Position numbers and translations under genes: made by a program
DNA from: CAYYHA01 sp964471535
GTDB taxonomy: Bacteria > Myxococcota > Myxococcia > SLRQ01
Length of the DNA: 57,823 nt
Assembly (NCBI GenBank): GCA_964471535.1
Contig: CAYYHA010000005.1
Coordinates: 1-57,823, forward strand
Direction: 5' to 3'
Notes under the pieces: model-generated
Database searches by the model: none
Seen by the model: only the letters and a program-made list of their open reading frames with translations
What the model was told of the DNA's origin: nothing
In this document: in pieces, positions 26,763 through 35,410 of the stretch
How positions within the stretch are numbered: position 1 is the stretch's first letter
Layout: the number at the start of each line of letters is the position of its first letter

Positions 26763-28586
26763 TCAGGGGCAGCCGGCGATGCCGGCGCAGTCGGTGTCGG
26801 CGCAGTCGGTCGTGCCGTCGGAGTCGTTGTCGGCCCCGTCGTCGCAGAGGGTTTCGGTGGGGGTCCCGGCGGCGCAGGTGCAGCCGGCGCCGCAGGAGAG
26901 GCCCTCGCAGTCGGCGTCCGCGCAGTCGGTCGTGCCGTCGGAGTCGTTGTCGGCCCCGTCGTCGCAGGCGGTCTCGGTCGCTGCGCCGCCGATGCAGAGG
27001 CAGCCGTGGGCACACGCGGCGCCGTCGCAGTCGGGGTCGGCACAGTCGGCCGGACCGTCCCCATCCTCGTCGTAGCCGGAGCCGCAGGCGGCCTCCACCG
27101 TGCAACCCCCGCCGCCGCAGCGCAGGCCGAGGCCACAGGCGAGGCCGTCGCAGTCGGGGTCGGCGCAGTCGGTGAGCCCATCGCCGTCATCGTCGAGTCC
27201 GTCCTGGCAGCTCGCTTCGACCTCGCAGCGACCGCCTCCGCACACGAGGCCCTCGGCACAGGGCGCGCCCTCGCAGTCGGGATCGGCGCAGTCGGTCAGC
27301 GTGTCCCCGTCGTTGTCGTTCCCATCGGCGCAGTCGCCCTCCCCGCTGCAGGTGCCGCCGGCGCAGAGGCCGCCGCCGGTGCAGGGCGCGCCGTCGCAGT
27401 CGGGATCGCTGCAGTCGGTCTTCCCGTCCCCATCGTCGTCCACGCCGTCCCCGCAGCTGCCCTCGTGGGGGAGGCCGCCGCTGCACTGGCAGGTCGGACC
27501 GCAGGACCGGGATTCGCAGTCAGGATCGGCGCAATCGGTCTTCCCATCCCCATCTTCATCCAGGCCATCGCCACAGGCACCCTCGCCGTCGCAGCCGCTT
27601 GCGGTGCACCCAAGTCCCATAGGGTCACAGATGGTTCCGGCACAGTGGGCTTCGGCGCAGCAGGCGGGCACGGAGCAGCAGTCGGGATCGCCGCAGTCGG
27701 TCCAGCCGTCGAGGTCGTCGTCCTCGCCGTTGTCGCAGGTGGCCTCCGTATCGCACGCCCCATCGCCGCACACCAAGCCGGGGCCGCAGCCAAGGCCCCT
27801 GCAGTCGGGGTCGGCGCAGTCGGTGAGCCCATCGCAGTCCTCGTCGAGACCATCCCCGCAGGTCGCTTCGGTGTCCGGCCCCGGGCAGGCACAGACGCCC
27901 AGGGCGACGCACACCCGTGCGTTCGGGCCGCAGAGCTGACCGGCGCAGGAATCGTCGTCGCAGTCGATGAGCCCGTCGCAGTCGTTGTCTGCGCCGTCGT
28001 CGCAGGCGGCCTCCGGCCCGTCGCCCGTTGGGCAGCGGCAGGCGGCCGAGAGGCAGGTCAGGCCGTTCGGGCCGCAGCCCTCCCCCGTGCAGTCGATCTC
28101 GTCGAGGCAGTCGGTGAGCCCATCGCCGTCGTCGTCGAGGCCGTTCGCGCAGTCCACCTCGTGACAGGCGGCATCGACGCACTGCGTGCCGCCGGGACAC
28201 GCCGCGCCACAGGCGCCGCAGTTGGCGTCGTCCGAGCTCAAGTCGAAATCCTCGTCGGTGGCGCCGTCGCAGTCGTCGTCGGCCTCGTTGCAGCGTTCCT
28301 CCGCGCATGCGTCGGCGCGAAAACAGATCGAGACGTCGCGATTCTCCTGTGGCACGCAGATCCAACCGGGGCCGCAGTCGGCATCGGTCTCGCACCGGAA
28401 CAGGTCCCCATCCACGTCGACGTTGTAGGTGCAGGCGCCAAGGACGAGCAGGGCCGAGAGCGGGAGGAGCCGTGCCGAGCTGACGAGCCCTCGTTGGCTG
28501 CCCGGGAGGGATGTGACCGGTCGGGCCGCGCGGCGCCACGGAAGTCGCCTCGGCACCGCGCGCCGTTCCTGCGCGTGAATCTCCAT
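26763..28586 (-). CDS. Lipoprotein with twelve Asp/Cys metal-binding-type (MopE-like) repeats
   Basis: ATG 28586 overlaps the previous stop by 1 bp (TGATG) and gives 607 residues. A long Arg-rich lead precedes the signal helix and lipobox LGAC. A Cys-rich head (CETDADCGPGWIC) follows, then about twelve repeats of roughly 40 residues with the pattern C-x-DG-x-D-x-D-x-DG-x-x-DC-x-D-x-DC. This is the Asp/Asn calcium-loop style of MopE-type repeats (Pfam Cu-binding_MopE) and thrombospondin type 3 repeats. Two units share a perfect 47-bp DNA repeat. It is likely surface exposed, with calcium and disulfides giving rigidity; copper binding is only suggested by the family name. It lies between a PEGA/GRF protein and the TRAP genes. 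Confidence 0.87.
   Translation of the reverse strand: MEIHAQERRAVPRRLPWRRAARPVTSLPGSQRGLVSSARLLPLSALLVLGACTYNVDVDGDLFRCETDADCGPGWICVPQENRDVSICFRADACAEERCNEADDDCDGATDEDFDLSSDDANCGACGAACPGGTQCVDAACHEVDCANGLDDDGDGLTDCLDEIDCTGEGCGPNGLTCLSAACRCPTGDGPEAACDDGADNDCDGLIDCDDDSCAGQLCGPNARVCVALGVCACPGPDTEATCGDGLDEDCDGLTDCADPDCRGLGCGPGLVCGDGACDTEATCDNGEDDDLDGWTDCGDPDCCSVPACCAEAHCAGTICDPMGLGCTASGCDGEGACGDGLDEDGDGKTDCADPDCESRSCGPTCQCSGGLPHEGSCGDGVDDDGDGKTDCSDPDCDGAPCTGGGLCAGGTCSGEGDCADGNDNDGDTLTDCADPDCEGAPCAEGLVCGGGRCEVEASCQDGLDDDGDGLTDCADPDCDGLACGLGLRCGGGGCTVEAACGSGYDEDGDGPADCADPDCDGAACAHGCLCIGGAATETACDDGADNDSDGTTDCADADCEGLSCGAGCTCAAGTPTETLCDDGADNDSDGTTDCADTDCAGIAGCP
26801..26967. repeat. Exact 47-bp direct repeat within the repeat lipoprotein gene
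   Basis: Positions 26801-26847 and 26921-26967 are identical over 47 bp and spaced exactly 120 bp (40 codons) apart. They encode the calcium-loop core of repeat units 11 and 12, indicating a recent unit duplication or gene conversion in an otherwise diverged array. Confidence 0.9.
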
Positions 28587-29764
28587 CAGAACCGACCCTC
28601 CACGAAGACCACGCCGCCCCCGGGAACGAGGCCCACGCCCGCCGAGGGCGCGGGCACCTTTGCTTGCGGCTCTGGCTGCGCCCCGGGCGGAGGCGCGGGC
28701 GGCGCGTCCTTTCGTTCCGCAGGCGCCGAGCCGGCTGGGGCCGCGGTGGGCGGCGGGATCTCCTCGGGGGCGAGCACCGCCATCAGGGCGGCCGCGACCA
28801 CCGTGGCCCCCGCGAGGCCGTACATCAGGTTGGCCGCGGTCGCGGCATCCCGGCCGGCGAGTGCCTCGGTCCGGGTGAGGTCGAGGACCCCATCGGCGTC
28901 CTGGTCCCGGGCGCGCCGCATCACGTCCCGGGCGGAGAGTCCGAAGTAGGCCCCCGTTCCCACCGCGACCGCGCCGGCACCGAGGGTCGCCCAGCCGTAC
29001 CACGGCATGCGCAGCTCGGGCGCGGGGGGTGGCTGCTCCTTAGGCTTGGCCACCAGCGCCTTCTTGAGGCCGGGAATCTCGAAGAGTTCGGCGACGAAGA
29101 CCGTCTCCTGCTCGGGCTCCACCACCACGAAGCGCTCGAGGGGCAGGTGGTCACGCGCCGTGACCGTCACGGCGTGCTTGCCCGGTGGAAGCTCGACGCG
29201 GATCGCGCCCTGGATGTCGAGGGTGCCCCGCTCCTCGCCGTCCACGACCACCTTCGAGCCGTCCACGGTGCTGCGGACGACGAGCACCCCCATCGCCTCC
29301 GGTTCCCCCCGGAGCAGGGCCGGCAGCCCCGCGTCCACCTCCTCCCGGAGGTGGCGGGAGGCGATGAGCACGTCCCGCGTGAGCGTGGCCACCGTGCGGC
29401 CCGAGTGGAGATCGATGAGCGCGAGGCGCACCCGGTAGTGCGTCGCGTTCCGGTCGAAGGTGCCGGCGACGACCCGATCGGCGGCGATGGAAGCGAGGCC
29501 CGCACCGAGGCAGGCGGCATCCGGCCCGCAGTCGACGAGCGCCTTGTAGGCCTCCCACCCGAGCGTCGATTCGAGGTCGTGGGGGCCCAAGACCTCCATG
29601 CCCATCGCCTGCGCCTGTCGGACGACGCGCTCGGCGACCACGCGGCCGAGGTTCCGGATCCCCGGTCCCGCCTTGGGATCGAGGACCACGAGGGTCTCGG
29701 CCCGCGCGCTCGCGCACAGTCCGAGGACCACACACAGCGCCGCCCCTCGCCAAAGTCGCCACAT
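28586..29764 (-). CDS. Exported PEGA-domain protein with two membrane helices and GRF terminus
   Basis: ATG 29764 (MWRLWRGA) gives a compact signal peptide ending ASARA; a frame start at 29815 would add 17 residues before it. The 392-residue protein has an N-terminal alpha/beta region (LVVLDPKAG..., about 20-160) resembling TolB-N/CsgG-like modules, a PEGA domain (VDGEERGTLDIQGAIRVELP, about 165-230), two helices (WATLGAGAVAVGTGAYFGL and LMYGLAGATVVAAALMAVL), a Pro/Ala-rich linker and a terminal VPGGGVVFVEGRF. The ending and topology match the gene at 18602-19744. It is first in the putative TRAP operon and overlaps the repeat lipoprotein gene by 1 bp. No specific function is assigned. Confidence 0.85.
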   Translation of the reverse strand: MWRLWRGAALCVVLGLCASARAETLVVLDPKAGPGIRNLGRVVAERVVRQAQAMGMEVLGPHDLESTLGWEAYKALVDCGPDAACLGAGLASIAADRVVAGTFDRNATHYRVRLALIDLHSGRTVATLTRDVLIASRHLREEVDAGLPALLRGEPEAMGVLVVRSTVDGSKVVVDGEERGTLDIQGAIRVELPPGKHAVTVTARDHLPLERFVVVEPEQETVFVAELFEIPGLKKALVAKPKEQPPPAPELRMPWYGWATLGAGAVAVGTGAYFGLSARDVMRRARDQDADGVLDLTRTEALAGRDAATAANLMYGLAGATVVAAALMAVLAPEEIPPPTAAPAGSAPAERKDAPPAPPPGAQPEPQAKVPAPSAGVGLVPGGGVVFVEGRF

Positions 29765-29854
29765 GCACGGCAAGTGTAGCCCCGCAGGCCGGGGTGCGTG
29801 AAGCGAGGCGGCCATGCGCCCTCGGCCCGGCGCGTGCTAAGACGGGCCGCATCG

Positions 29855-30841
29855 ATGTCCTGGGTCGAGATTCCCTTCGAGGTCGAGGCCAACTACGCCG
29901 GCTGGCGCCTCGATCGCTACCTGCAGCAGAAGCTGAAGCGCGCCAGTCGCGCGCAGGTGCAGCAGCTCATCCGCGAGGCGATCGTGCACGACGGAGGGCG
30001 CCGCCTGAAGCCCTCCACCCTCGTGCGTCCGGGCATGCGCTTTCGCTTGCGGCGGCCGGCGCGTGCCGAGCCCGAGGGGGAGCCGGCGGCGGTGCCGGTG
30101 CTCTACGACGACGGGCAGGTGCTCGTCGTCGACAAGCCCGCCGGCCTCCCGGTGCATCCGACGGCTCGCTACTTTCGCCACACCCTCACCTCCGTGTTGG
30201 GCCGGGACCTCCGAGGGCCGGACGGGCGGCGGCCGGATCCCGTGCATCGCCTCGACCGGGAGACCAGTGGCGTGCTGGTCTGCGGTCGCTCCCGGGAGGC
30301 GACGCGGTGGTTGAAGCAGGCCTTCGGCCCTGCGGGGGACAGGCAGGTCGAGAAGCGCTACCTCGCCGTGGTGGAGGGCGCGCCCGAGTTCGAGGTGCGG
30401 CGGATCGAGCTGCCGCTGGCGCTCCTCGGGGCCCATGCGGTGCGGATCCGGGTGAGCGTGGTGAGTGAGGACCATCCACAGGCGCGGCCTGCGGCGACGC
30501 GCGTCGAGGTGCGCCGGCGCTACCGGTGTGGCGAGCGGCGCTTCGCGCTGCTCGAGTGCCGCCTGGAGAGCGGCCGGCAGCATCAGATCCGGGCGCACTT
30601 GAGTGCCGTGGGCCTGCCGATCGTGGGCGACAAGATCTACGGGCCCGACGAGCAGATCTTCGTGCGCTTCACCGAGGGCGCGATGACCGAAGCGGACGCC
30701 GAGCGGCTCCTTCTCCCAAGGCATGCGTTGCACGCTGCGAGCGTGGACTTTCCCCATCCGTTCGAGGAGCGCCGCGTCCACGTCGAGGCGCCCCTGCCCA
30801 CCGACCTCCAGCGCTTCCTGGCGGGACTCGAGCCCGATTGA
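29855..30841 (+). CDS. RluA/RluD-family pseudouridine synthase
   Basis: ATG 29855 (MSWVEIPFEV) gives 328 residues. An S4-like RNA-binding region (RLDRYLQQKLKRASRAQVQ) precedes the catalytic domain. The family motif HRLDRETSG is intact with catalytic Asp134, preceded by VVDKPAGLPVHPT and followed by the usual SGRQHQIRAHL. It isomerises uridine to pseudouridine in rRNA or tRNA; RluA, RluC and RluD targets cannot be separated from sequence alone, though the S4 domain favours an RluC/RluD type. It stands 90 bp from the divergent PEGA gene. Confidence 0.93.
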   Translation: MSWVEIPFEVEANYAGWRLDRYLQQKLKRASRAQVQQLIREAIVHDGGRRLKPSTLVRPGMRFRLRRPARAEPEGEPAAVPVLYDDGQVLVVDKPAGLPVHPTARYFRHTLTSVLGRDLRGPDGRRPDPVHRLDRETSGVLVCGRSREATRWLKQAFGPAGDRQVEKRYLAVVEGAPEFEVRRIELPLALLGAHAVRIRVSVVSEDHPQARPAATRVEVRRRYRCGERRFALLECRLESGRQHQIRAHLSAVGLPIVGDKIYGPDEQIFVRFTEGAMTEADAERLLLPRHALHAASVDFPHPFEERRVHVEAPLPTDLQRFLAGLEPD

Positions 30842-31050
30842 GGCGCACGCTCCGACTCCTTCGAGGCTGCGCAACCCTTTGGGCGCCCGCGTCCGGTGGC
30901 GCCCCGCTCCCCGAACGGGCCGGGTGCCAAGGGACCCCAAGCCGGGGCGTGACCCGCCGCGCCGTCGGTGCACGAGCCTGTCGGGGCCGGTTTGCGCCGG
31001 GGCAGCGTCCGCCCGCGCCGGTGGCATGCCCTTCGCATCCATCAGGGGGC

Positions 31051-31413
31051 GTGGCCAATGCGCACGATCGCAAGGAGCGGCGCCGCCATCCCCGGGTGGA
31101 GGTCGTGGCGACCGCCGGGGTGTTCAGCCAAGACCGGTGCCATGGCCGCTACCTGGTACGCGACCTCTCGGCCGGCGGGGCGTGCCTGGTGGGCGGGGCA
31201 TCGATGGTGCCCGGTGCCCAGGTGACCTTGCTCCTCGAGCTGCCGCGGCGCCGTCCGAAGCGCATCCGCGCAGAGGTGGTTCGCTGCCGGCAGCGCGACG
31301 CCGACACAGTGGAGATCGGCGTCCGCTTCACGCACCTCCCGGCGGGGGCGGAGGACCTCATCCAAGCGGAGGTCACGCGCCGGCTTCGGGCGGCGGCCGC
31401 CGCTGCCACCTGA
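31051..31413 (+). CDS. PilZ-domain protein
   Basis: A single PilZ domain fills this roughly 120-residue protein. The cyclic-di-GMP-binding pattern is present as RKERRRHPR near the N-terminus and DLSAGGACLVG about 30 residues later, followed by a beta-barrel ending in EIGVRFTHLP. It is probably a small cyclic-di-GMP effector or adaptor. The start is uncertain: GTG 31051 is used, with a G-rich stretch too close upstream to be a normal ribosome-binding site; GTG 31021 is an alternative. The preceding 209 bp hold no gene. Confidence 0.82.
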   Translation: MANAHDRKERRRHPRVEVVATAGVFSQDRCHGRYLVRDLSAGGACLVGGASMVPGAQVTLLLELPRRRPKRIRAEVVRCRQRDADTVEIGVRFTHLPAGAEDLIQAEVTRRLRAAAAAAT

Positions 31414-31521
31414 GGACGCTGTTTCCACCTGCGACCGACCCTGTCGCGAGAGGTGGCTGTCCCTCGCAGAGTGGGGCCACCCCGGTCGCGCGGCGCACCG
31501 GCCACGCGACGTGGCGCGTGC

Positions 31522-32565
31522 TCACGAGATGCGCGGCGCGCCGTGCCACAGTACGGTCAGGAGGGCTGTGGCCACCGCGGAAAGGGCGCAGAGCGCCATC
31601 GCCTGACGTCTTCCGCTGGGCGAGGCGCGGCCGGGATACAGGAGACTGGTCGCTGCAGCCACGAATAGGAGACAGATGAGGGCAGGAATGGCCAGGCCCT
31701 TCGATCCGCCTGCCGCTCCGGCGGTGGCCTGCCACCGCGCCCAGACCTGAACGAGGCTGGGCGCAAGCCCGACGCCCAGGAGGGCGCCCGCGCCCCGCGG
31801 ACCGGTGAGCCCAGGCCGGTTCCGCAGATACGAGACGGTACGCGCCAGGCCGAGTGCCGCCAGCGGCAGGCCAGAGAGGGCGATCCCGGGCCAGGCCCCC
31901 AGGCCTGCCAGCCCAAAGACCACGCCGGCGGCGGAGGCTTCGCGCCCCGGCCGCCGCAGCGCCATGCCGACCCCGAGGAGCGCCAGGGGCAGCCACGGGA
32001 CCGCAGCGAGCCAGCCGAGCGACCACGGCAGCTGCGTCATCGGGGGCGTCCGGAGCCAGAGGTCCAGCGCCACCGGCAGCGCCCCGGCGACGAGGACGAG
32101 GCAGCGCCGCCGCAGGGGCTCGGTGCTGCGCCGCGCCCGAAGCAGAGAGGCCACCAGGATCCACAGCGTCAGGAGGGCGCTCGCAAGGAGATAGCGCCGG
32201 TCGAGGACGACCAGGCAGGCCAGCGCGGCACTGCCGAGCCCGATGGCCCGGTCCGATCGCCCGCGGAGCCCCGCGTCGAAGCCGGCGTAGCCCGCGAAGA
32301 GGAGCAGCGCCGGGCCGAGGGGTACGGCGCTGCCCACGAGGGCGAGGCTCGAGAGCAGCGTGGCGGCGTTCGTGCTCCACGGGCCGTCACCGAAGCGCGC
32401 GGCCACCCGGTGGAAGAGCAGGGCCCCTGCCGCAGCGAGTACCGGAGCCACCGCCGCCTCGGGCACCGGAAGCGGGAGCGGCAGTCCCACGGGCGGAGGG
32501 GCGAGGGCCGCGAGGAGCGCAGCCGTGGCCATCAGGGGGATCGCTTCGAGCCGCAGGGATCGCAC
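31522..32565 (-). CDS. Polytopic membrane protein of unknown function
   Basis: This 347-residue protein is almost entirely hydrophobic, with about eleven or twelve predicted helices rich in Ala, Leu, Gly and Pro (LMATAALLAALAPPPVG; LPLALLGVGMAL). Short Arg-rich loops (RARRSTEPLRRR) give a positive-inside pattern. No transporter signature or catalytic motif was recognised. It is divergently placed relative to recA, with the SOS promoter region in between. Base composition and frame preference match neighbours, so I take it as a real gene. A ribosome-binding site is not clear. Confidence 0.7.
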   Translation of the reverse strand: MRSLRLEAIPLMATAALLAALAPPPVGLPLPLPVPEAAVAPVLAAAGALLFHRVAARFGDGPWSTNAATLLSSLALVGSAVPLGPALLLFAGYAGFDAGLRGRSDRAIGLGSAALACLVVLDRRYLLASALLTLWILVASLLRARRSTEPLRRRCLVLVAGALPVALDLWLRTPPMTQLPWSLGWLAAVPWLPLALLGVGMALRRPGREASAAGVVFGLAGLGAWPGIALSGLPLAALGLARTVSYLRNRPGLTGPRGAGALLGVGLAPSLVQVWARWQATAGAAGGSKGLAIPALICLLFVAAATSLLYPGRASPSGRRQAMALCALSAVATALLTVLWHGAPRIS

Positions 32566-32627
32566 GAGGGAAGGCTAGCGAGGGCGATGGGAGCCACCAA
32601 GAAATCGGCCCGGCCGGTGCCAAGTCC

Positions 32628-32658
32628 TTGACGACACGGAGCTTTTCTATCTATACAG
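32628..32658 (+). promoter_or_regulatory. Predicted recA promoter
   Basis: TTGACG (32628-32633) as -35 is followed by TATACA (32653-32658) as -10, with a 19-bp spacer that is slightly long. The -10 overlaps the LexA box. It lies in a locally AT-richer pocket (TTTTCTATCTATAC), and a 5' leader of about 250 nt to recA would result. Confidence 0.6.
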
Positions 32659-32667
32659 GCGTTCAGT
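32651..32667 (+). promoter_or_regulatory. LexA (SOS) box of recA, Myxococcus type
   Basis: CTATACAGGCGTTCAGT matches the motif CTRHAMRYBYGTTCAGS recalled for Myxococcus xanthus LexA at 15 of 17 positions (mismatches at the 8th and last). It contains no E. coli-type CTG-N10-CAG or alpha-proteobacterial double GTTC. It overlaps the predicted -10, a repression geometry. That it is bound by LexA is inference. Confidence 0.72.
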
Positions 32668-32784
32668 ACCGCGTGCCCCCGTCGCCGTGTCAGGGGGGCG
32701 CGTTAAGGTGGCCCACGCTGCGGGGGACGGCGCCTGCACGAGCGTGCGACCCATCCGCGCAAATACGAATCCGCACCCCAAGGC

Positions 32785-32881
32785 CATCGGGCAACGCCAT
32801 CCCACGCGCCATCCCACAGCGGCATCACGCAACGGCATCACGCAGCACCCCATCCCACGCACATCCCAACCCATCGGGCAC
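32785..32881 (+). repeat. CATC-unit array in the recA leader
   Basis: Eight CATC units begin at 32785, 32798, 32810, 32823, 32836, 32851, 32862 and 32872, spaced 10-15 bp; most read CATCCCA or CATCACGCA. The array is bounded by two copies of CCATCGGGCA (32784-32793 and 32871-32880). The stretch is rich in C and poor in G and U on the recA strand and should be weakly structured. The frame is open and in phase with recA, but the encoded His/Pro/Ile/Thr-rich peptide does not look like RecA, so it is treated as untranslated leader. Confidence 0.6.
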
Positions 32882-32914
32882 GAGGAGCCCCTAGCCACAG
32901 GAGAGGACCACGAC

Positions 32915-34051
<1,137 letters not shown>

Positions 34052-34084
34052 TCCACCGATCCGGCAGAGACATCGGTTGAAGAC

Positions 34085-34094
34085 NNNNNNNNNN
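34085..34094. other. Assembly gap (10 N) downstream of recA
   Basis: The gap lies 33 bp after the recA stop, in non-coding sequence. It probably removes part of the recA terminator region; no gene is broken as far as can be seen. Confidence 0.97.
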
Positions 34095-34101
34095 CCCCAA
34101 G

Positions 34102-34118
34102 GGGCGCCGCCCTCTTTT
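34102..34118 (+). terminator. Possible remnant of the recA terminator
   Basis: GGGC-GCC-GCCC followed by TCTTTT forms a short hairpin plus T-rich tract 50 bp after recA. The stem is only 4 bp, but the sequence just upstream is lost in the assembly gap and may have extended it. Confidence 0.35.
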
Positions 34119-34146
34119 GCGCCGGACGCGGACCGTTCGACACGAC

Positions 34147-34166
34147 CGCTCGAGGCCCCTCGAGCG
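34147..34166. repeat. Perfect 20-bp inverted repeat between recA and the ThuA-like gene
   Basis: Arms CGCTCGAGG and CCTCGAGCG flank a CC dinucleotide. It sits between the converging recA and ThuA-like lipoprotein genes, so it may act as a transcript-end hairpin in either direction, although no T tract follows. A protein-binding palindrome is the alternative. Confidence 0.45.
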
Positions 34167-34240
34167 CCCCGCTGGCCTATGCCGGGGGCTCCGGATCCCA
34201 GCGTGTTCAGCGGAGCTGCGACGCGTGGCTGCCCTCGCCC

Positions 34241-35080
34241 TCAGGGCGCCGAGGCTGCGGCCCAGGCCAGCGCCCCCTGCACCAGGGTGCGAAAGCTCGG
34301 ATCGTCCCAGGCCGAGCCGTGGCCCAGGGCCGTATAGAAGACGCGGCCTGCGCCCTCGCTCCGAACCCAGGCCAAGGGGAAGCGCCAGGGGCGCTCGCGC
34401 ACGCCGTTGGCACCGAGGTCCACGCTCGACTCGTCGAGGCGAAGGAGCACCGACGCGTCGGGCACGAGATCTCGGAACTGGTAGATCTCGTCGTTCAGCC
34501 GAAACAACGGAGCGAGCGCCGCAACGATGGGGTGGCCCGCCTGCACCACATCGATGGTCACCGTCTGATGCCAGGGGTGGCCGTCGAAGTAGGCGCCGAC
34601 CATCGCTCCGTAGGCCGGCCATTCGTAGAAGGTGTCCGTGGCGCTGTGGAATCCCAAGAAGGTACCGCCGCCGCGCACCCAGGCCAGGAACGCCTCCTTC
34701 TGCGTCTCGGTCAGCGGCAGCTCGCCGCTGGTGAAGAACACCACGGCCCGGCAGGACTCGTATCGGCCGGGCTGCAGGGCGTCCCTGGCATCCTCCCCGT
34801 GCCGGACCGAGAGGCCCACGGACGAGGCCACCTCGCGGAGGACCTCCACGGAGTGGGGGAGCACGGCGTGGCGGAAGCCTGCCGAATGGGTCACGTAGAG
34901 GAGGGCGGGGTGCTCCGGCTCGCAGAGGGGTGCGCCGCCTGAATCCGGCGCGCCCGCTCCCGGGGGAGGAGGTGCGCAGGCGCACGCGAGTAGCACCATC
35001 CCCAGCCAAGCGCTTCCGATGGAGACTGGCTCCCGTCCGCGCCCAGGCCCTTTGGGCCGAAGGTGGGGGCAGCTCCGCAT
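34241..35080 (-). CDS. ThuA-like (trehalose-utilisation family) lipoprotein
   Basis: ATG 35080 is chosen because GGAGGGG lies directly upstream; the open frame continues much further but only as antisense of argC. The 279-residue product has a short hydrophobic segment ending in VLLACAC (lipobox-like), then a ThuA fold similar to class I glutamine amidotransferases: LLYVTHSAGFRHAVLPHS, AVVFFTSGELPLTE, GGGTFLGFHSATDTFYEWP and RVFYTALGHGSAWDDPSF. Such domains occur in predicted carbohydrate-active exported proteins; the substrate is unknown. The signal is atypical because about 18 polar residues precede the helix. Confidence 0.85.
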   Translation of the reverse strand: MRSCPHLRPKGPGRGREPVSIGSAWLGMVLLACACAPPPPGAGAPDSGGAPLCEPEHPALLYVTHSAGFRHAVLPHSVEVLREVASSVGLSVRHGEDARDALQPGRYESCRAVVFFTSGELPLTETQKEAFLAWVRGGGTFLGFHSATDTFYEWPAYGAMVGAYFDGHPWHQTVTIDVVQAGHPIVAALAPLFRLNDEIYQFRDLVPDASVLLRLDESSVDLGANGVRERPWRFPLAWVRSEGAGRVFYTALGHGSAWDDPSFRTLVQGALAWAAASAP

Positions 35081-35410
35081 GCCCCTCCAGCCTAGCAGCC
35101 CGGGCCCCTGCCTTGGCCGGCGGCGCTTCGGGGGCCTCTCCGGTCGAGGCCAGGTCCCGCCTCGCACCGTAGGGATTCGATATGCGTCGGTGACGGCTCC
35201 GGCCCCTCGAGGGGGTGGCGGAGGGGGTCCGTGGGGCGCCTCCTGCGGCAGAGCCAATCTGCTGCGCCGCCACTCCCACAGCCGGGTGCACGACGCCCGC
35301 GGCGCGGCGGTGCCGTGCAGCGCGATGCAGTCTGCGGTGGCGCGAGAGGCCACGGCCGGAGGACACCGCCAAAGTTCCTCCTCCTGCGAGAGCGGTGGTA
35401 GGGGAGGCCC
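35081..35410. other. Divergent intergenic region between ThuA-like gene and argC
   Basis: This 330-bp spacer should contain promoters for both flanking genes. No near-consensus promoter, RNA gene or convincing short ORF was found. The only clear element is the argC ribosome-binding site (AGGGGAGG just before 35411). Confidence 0.5.

Noticed and set aside
26763..28586. Regularly spaced repeats resembling a CRISPR array
   Set aside because: The period is 40 codons, repeats are coding and diverged, there are no unique spacers of constant length, and no cas gene is present.
25773..28949. A plus-strand open frame of more than 1000 codons opposite the TRAP-associated and repeat lipoprotein genes
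   Set aside because: It is the antisense of the minus-strand genes; its regular GAVG/AVGVG repetition simply mirrors their Asp/Cys repeats. The minus-strand proteins have signal peptides, lipoboxes and known repeats.
32785..32881. CATC units upstream of recA considered as CRISPR or as an N-terminal extension of RecA
   Set aside because: Units are too short and irregular for CRISPR. The peptide in the open frame has no RecA similarity, and a strong ribosome-binding site precedes the standard RecA start.
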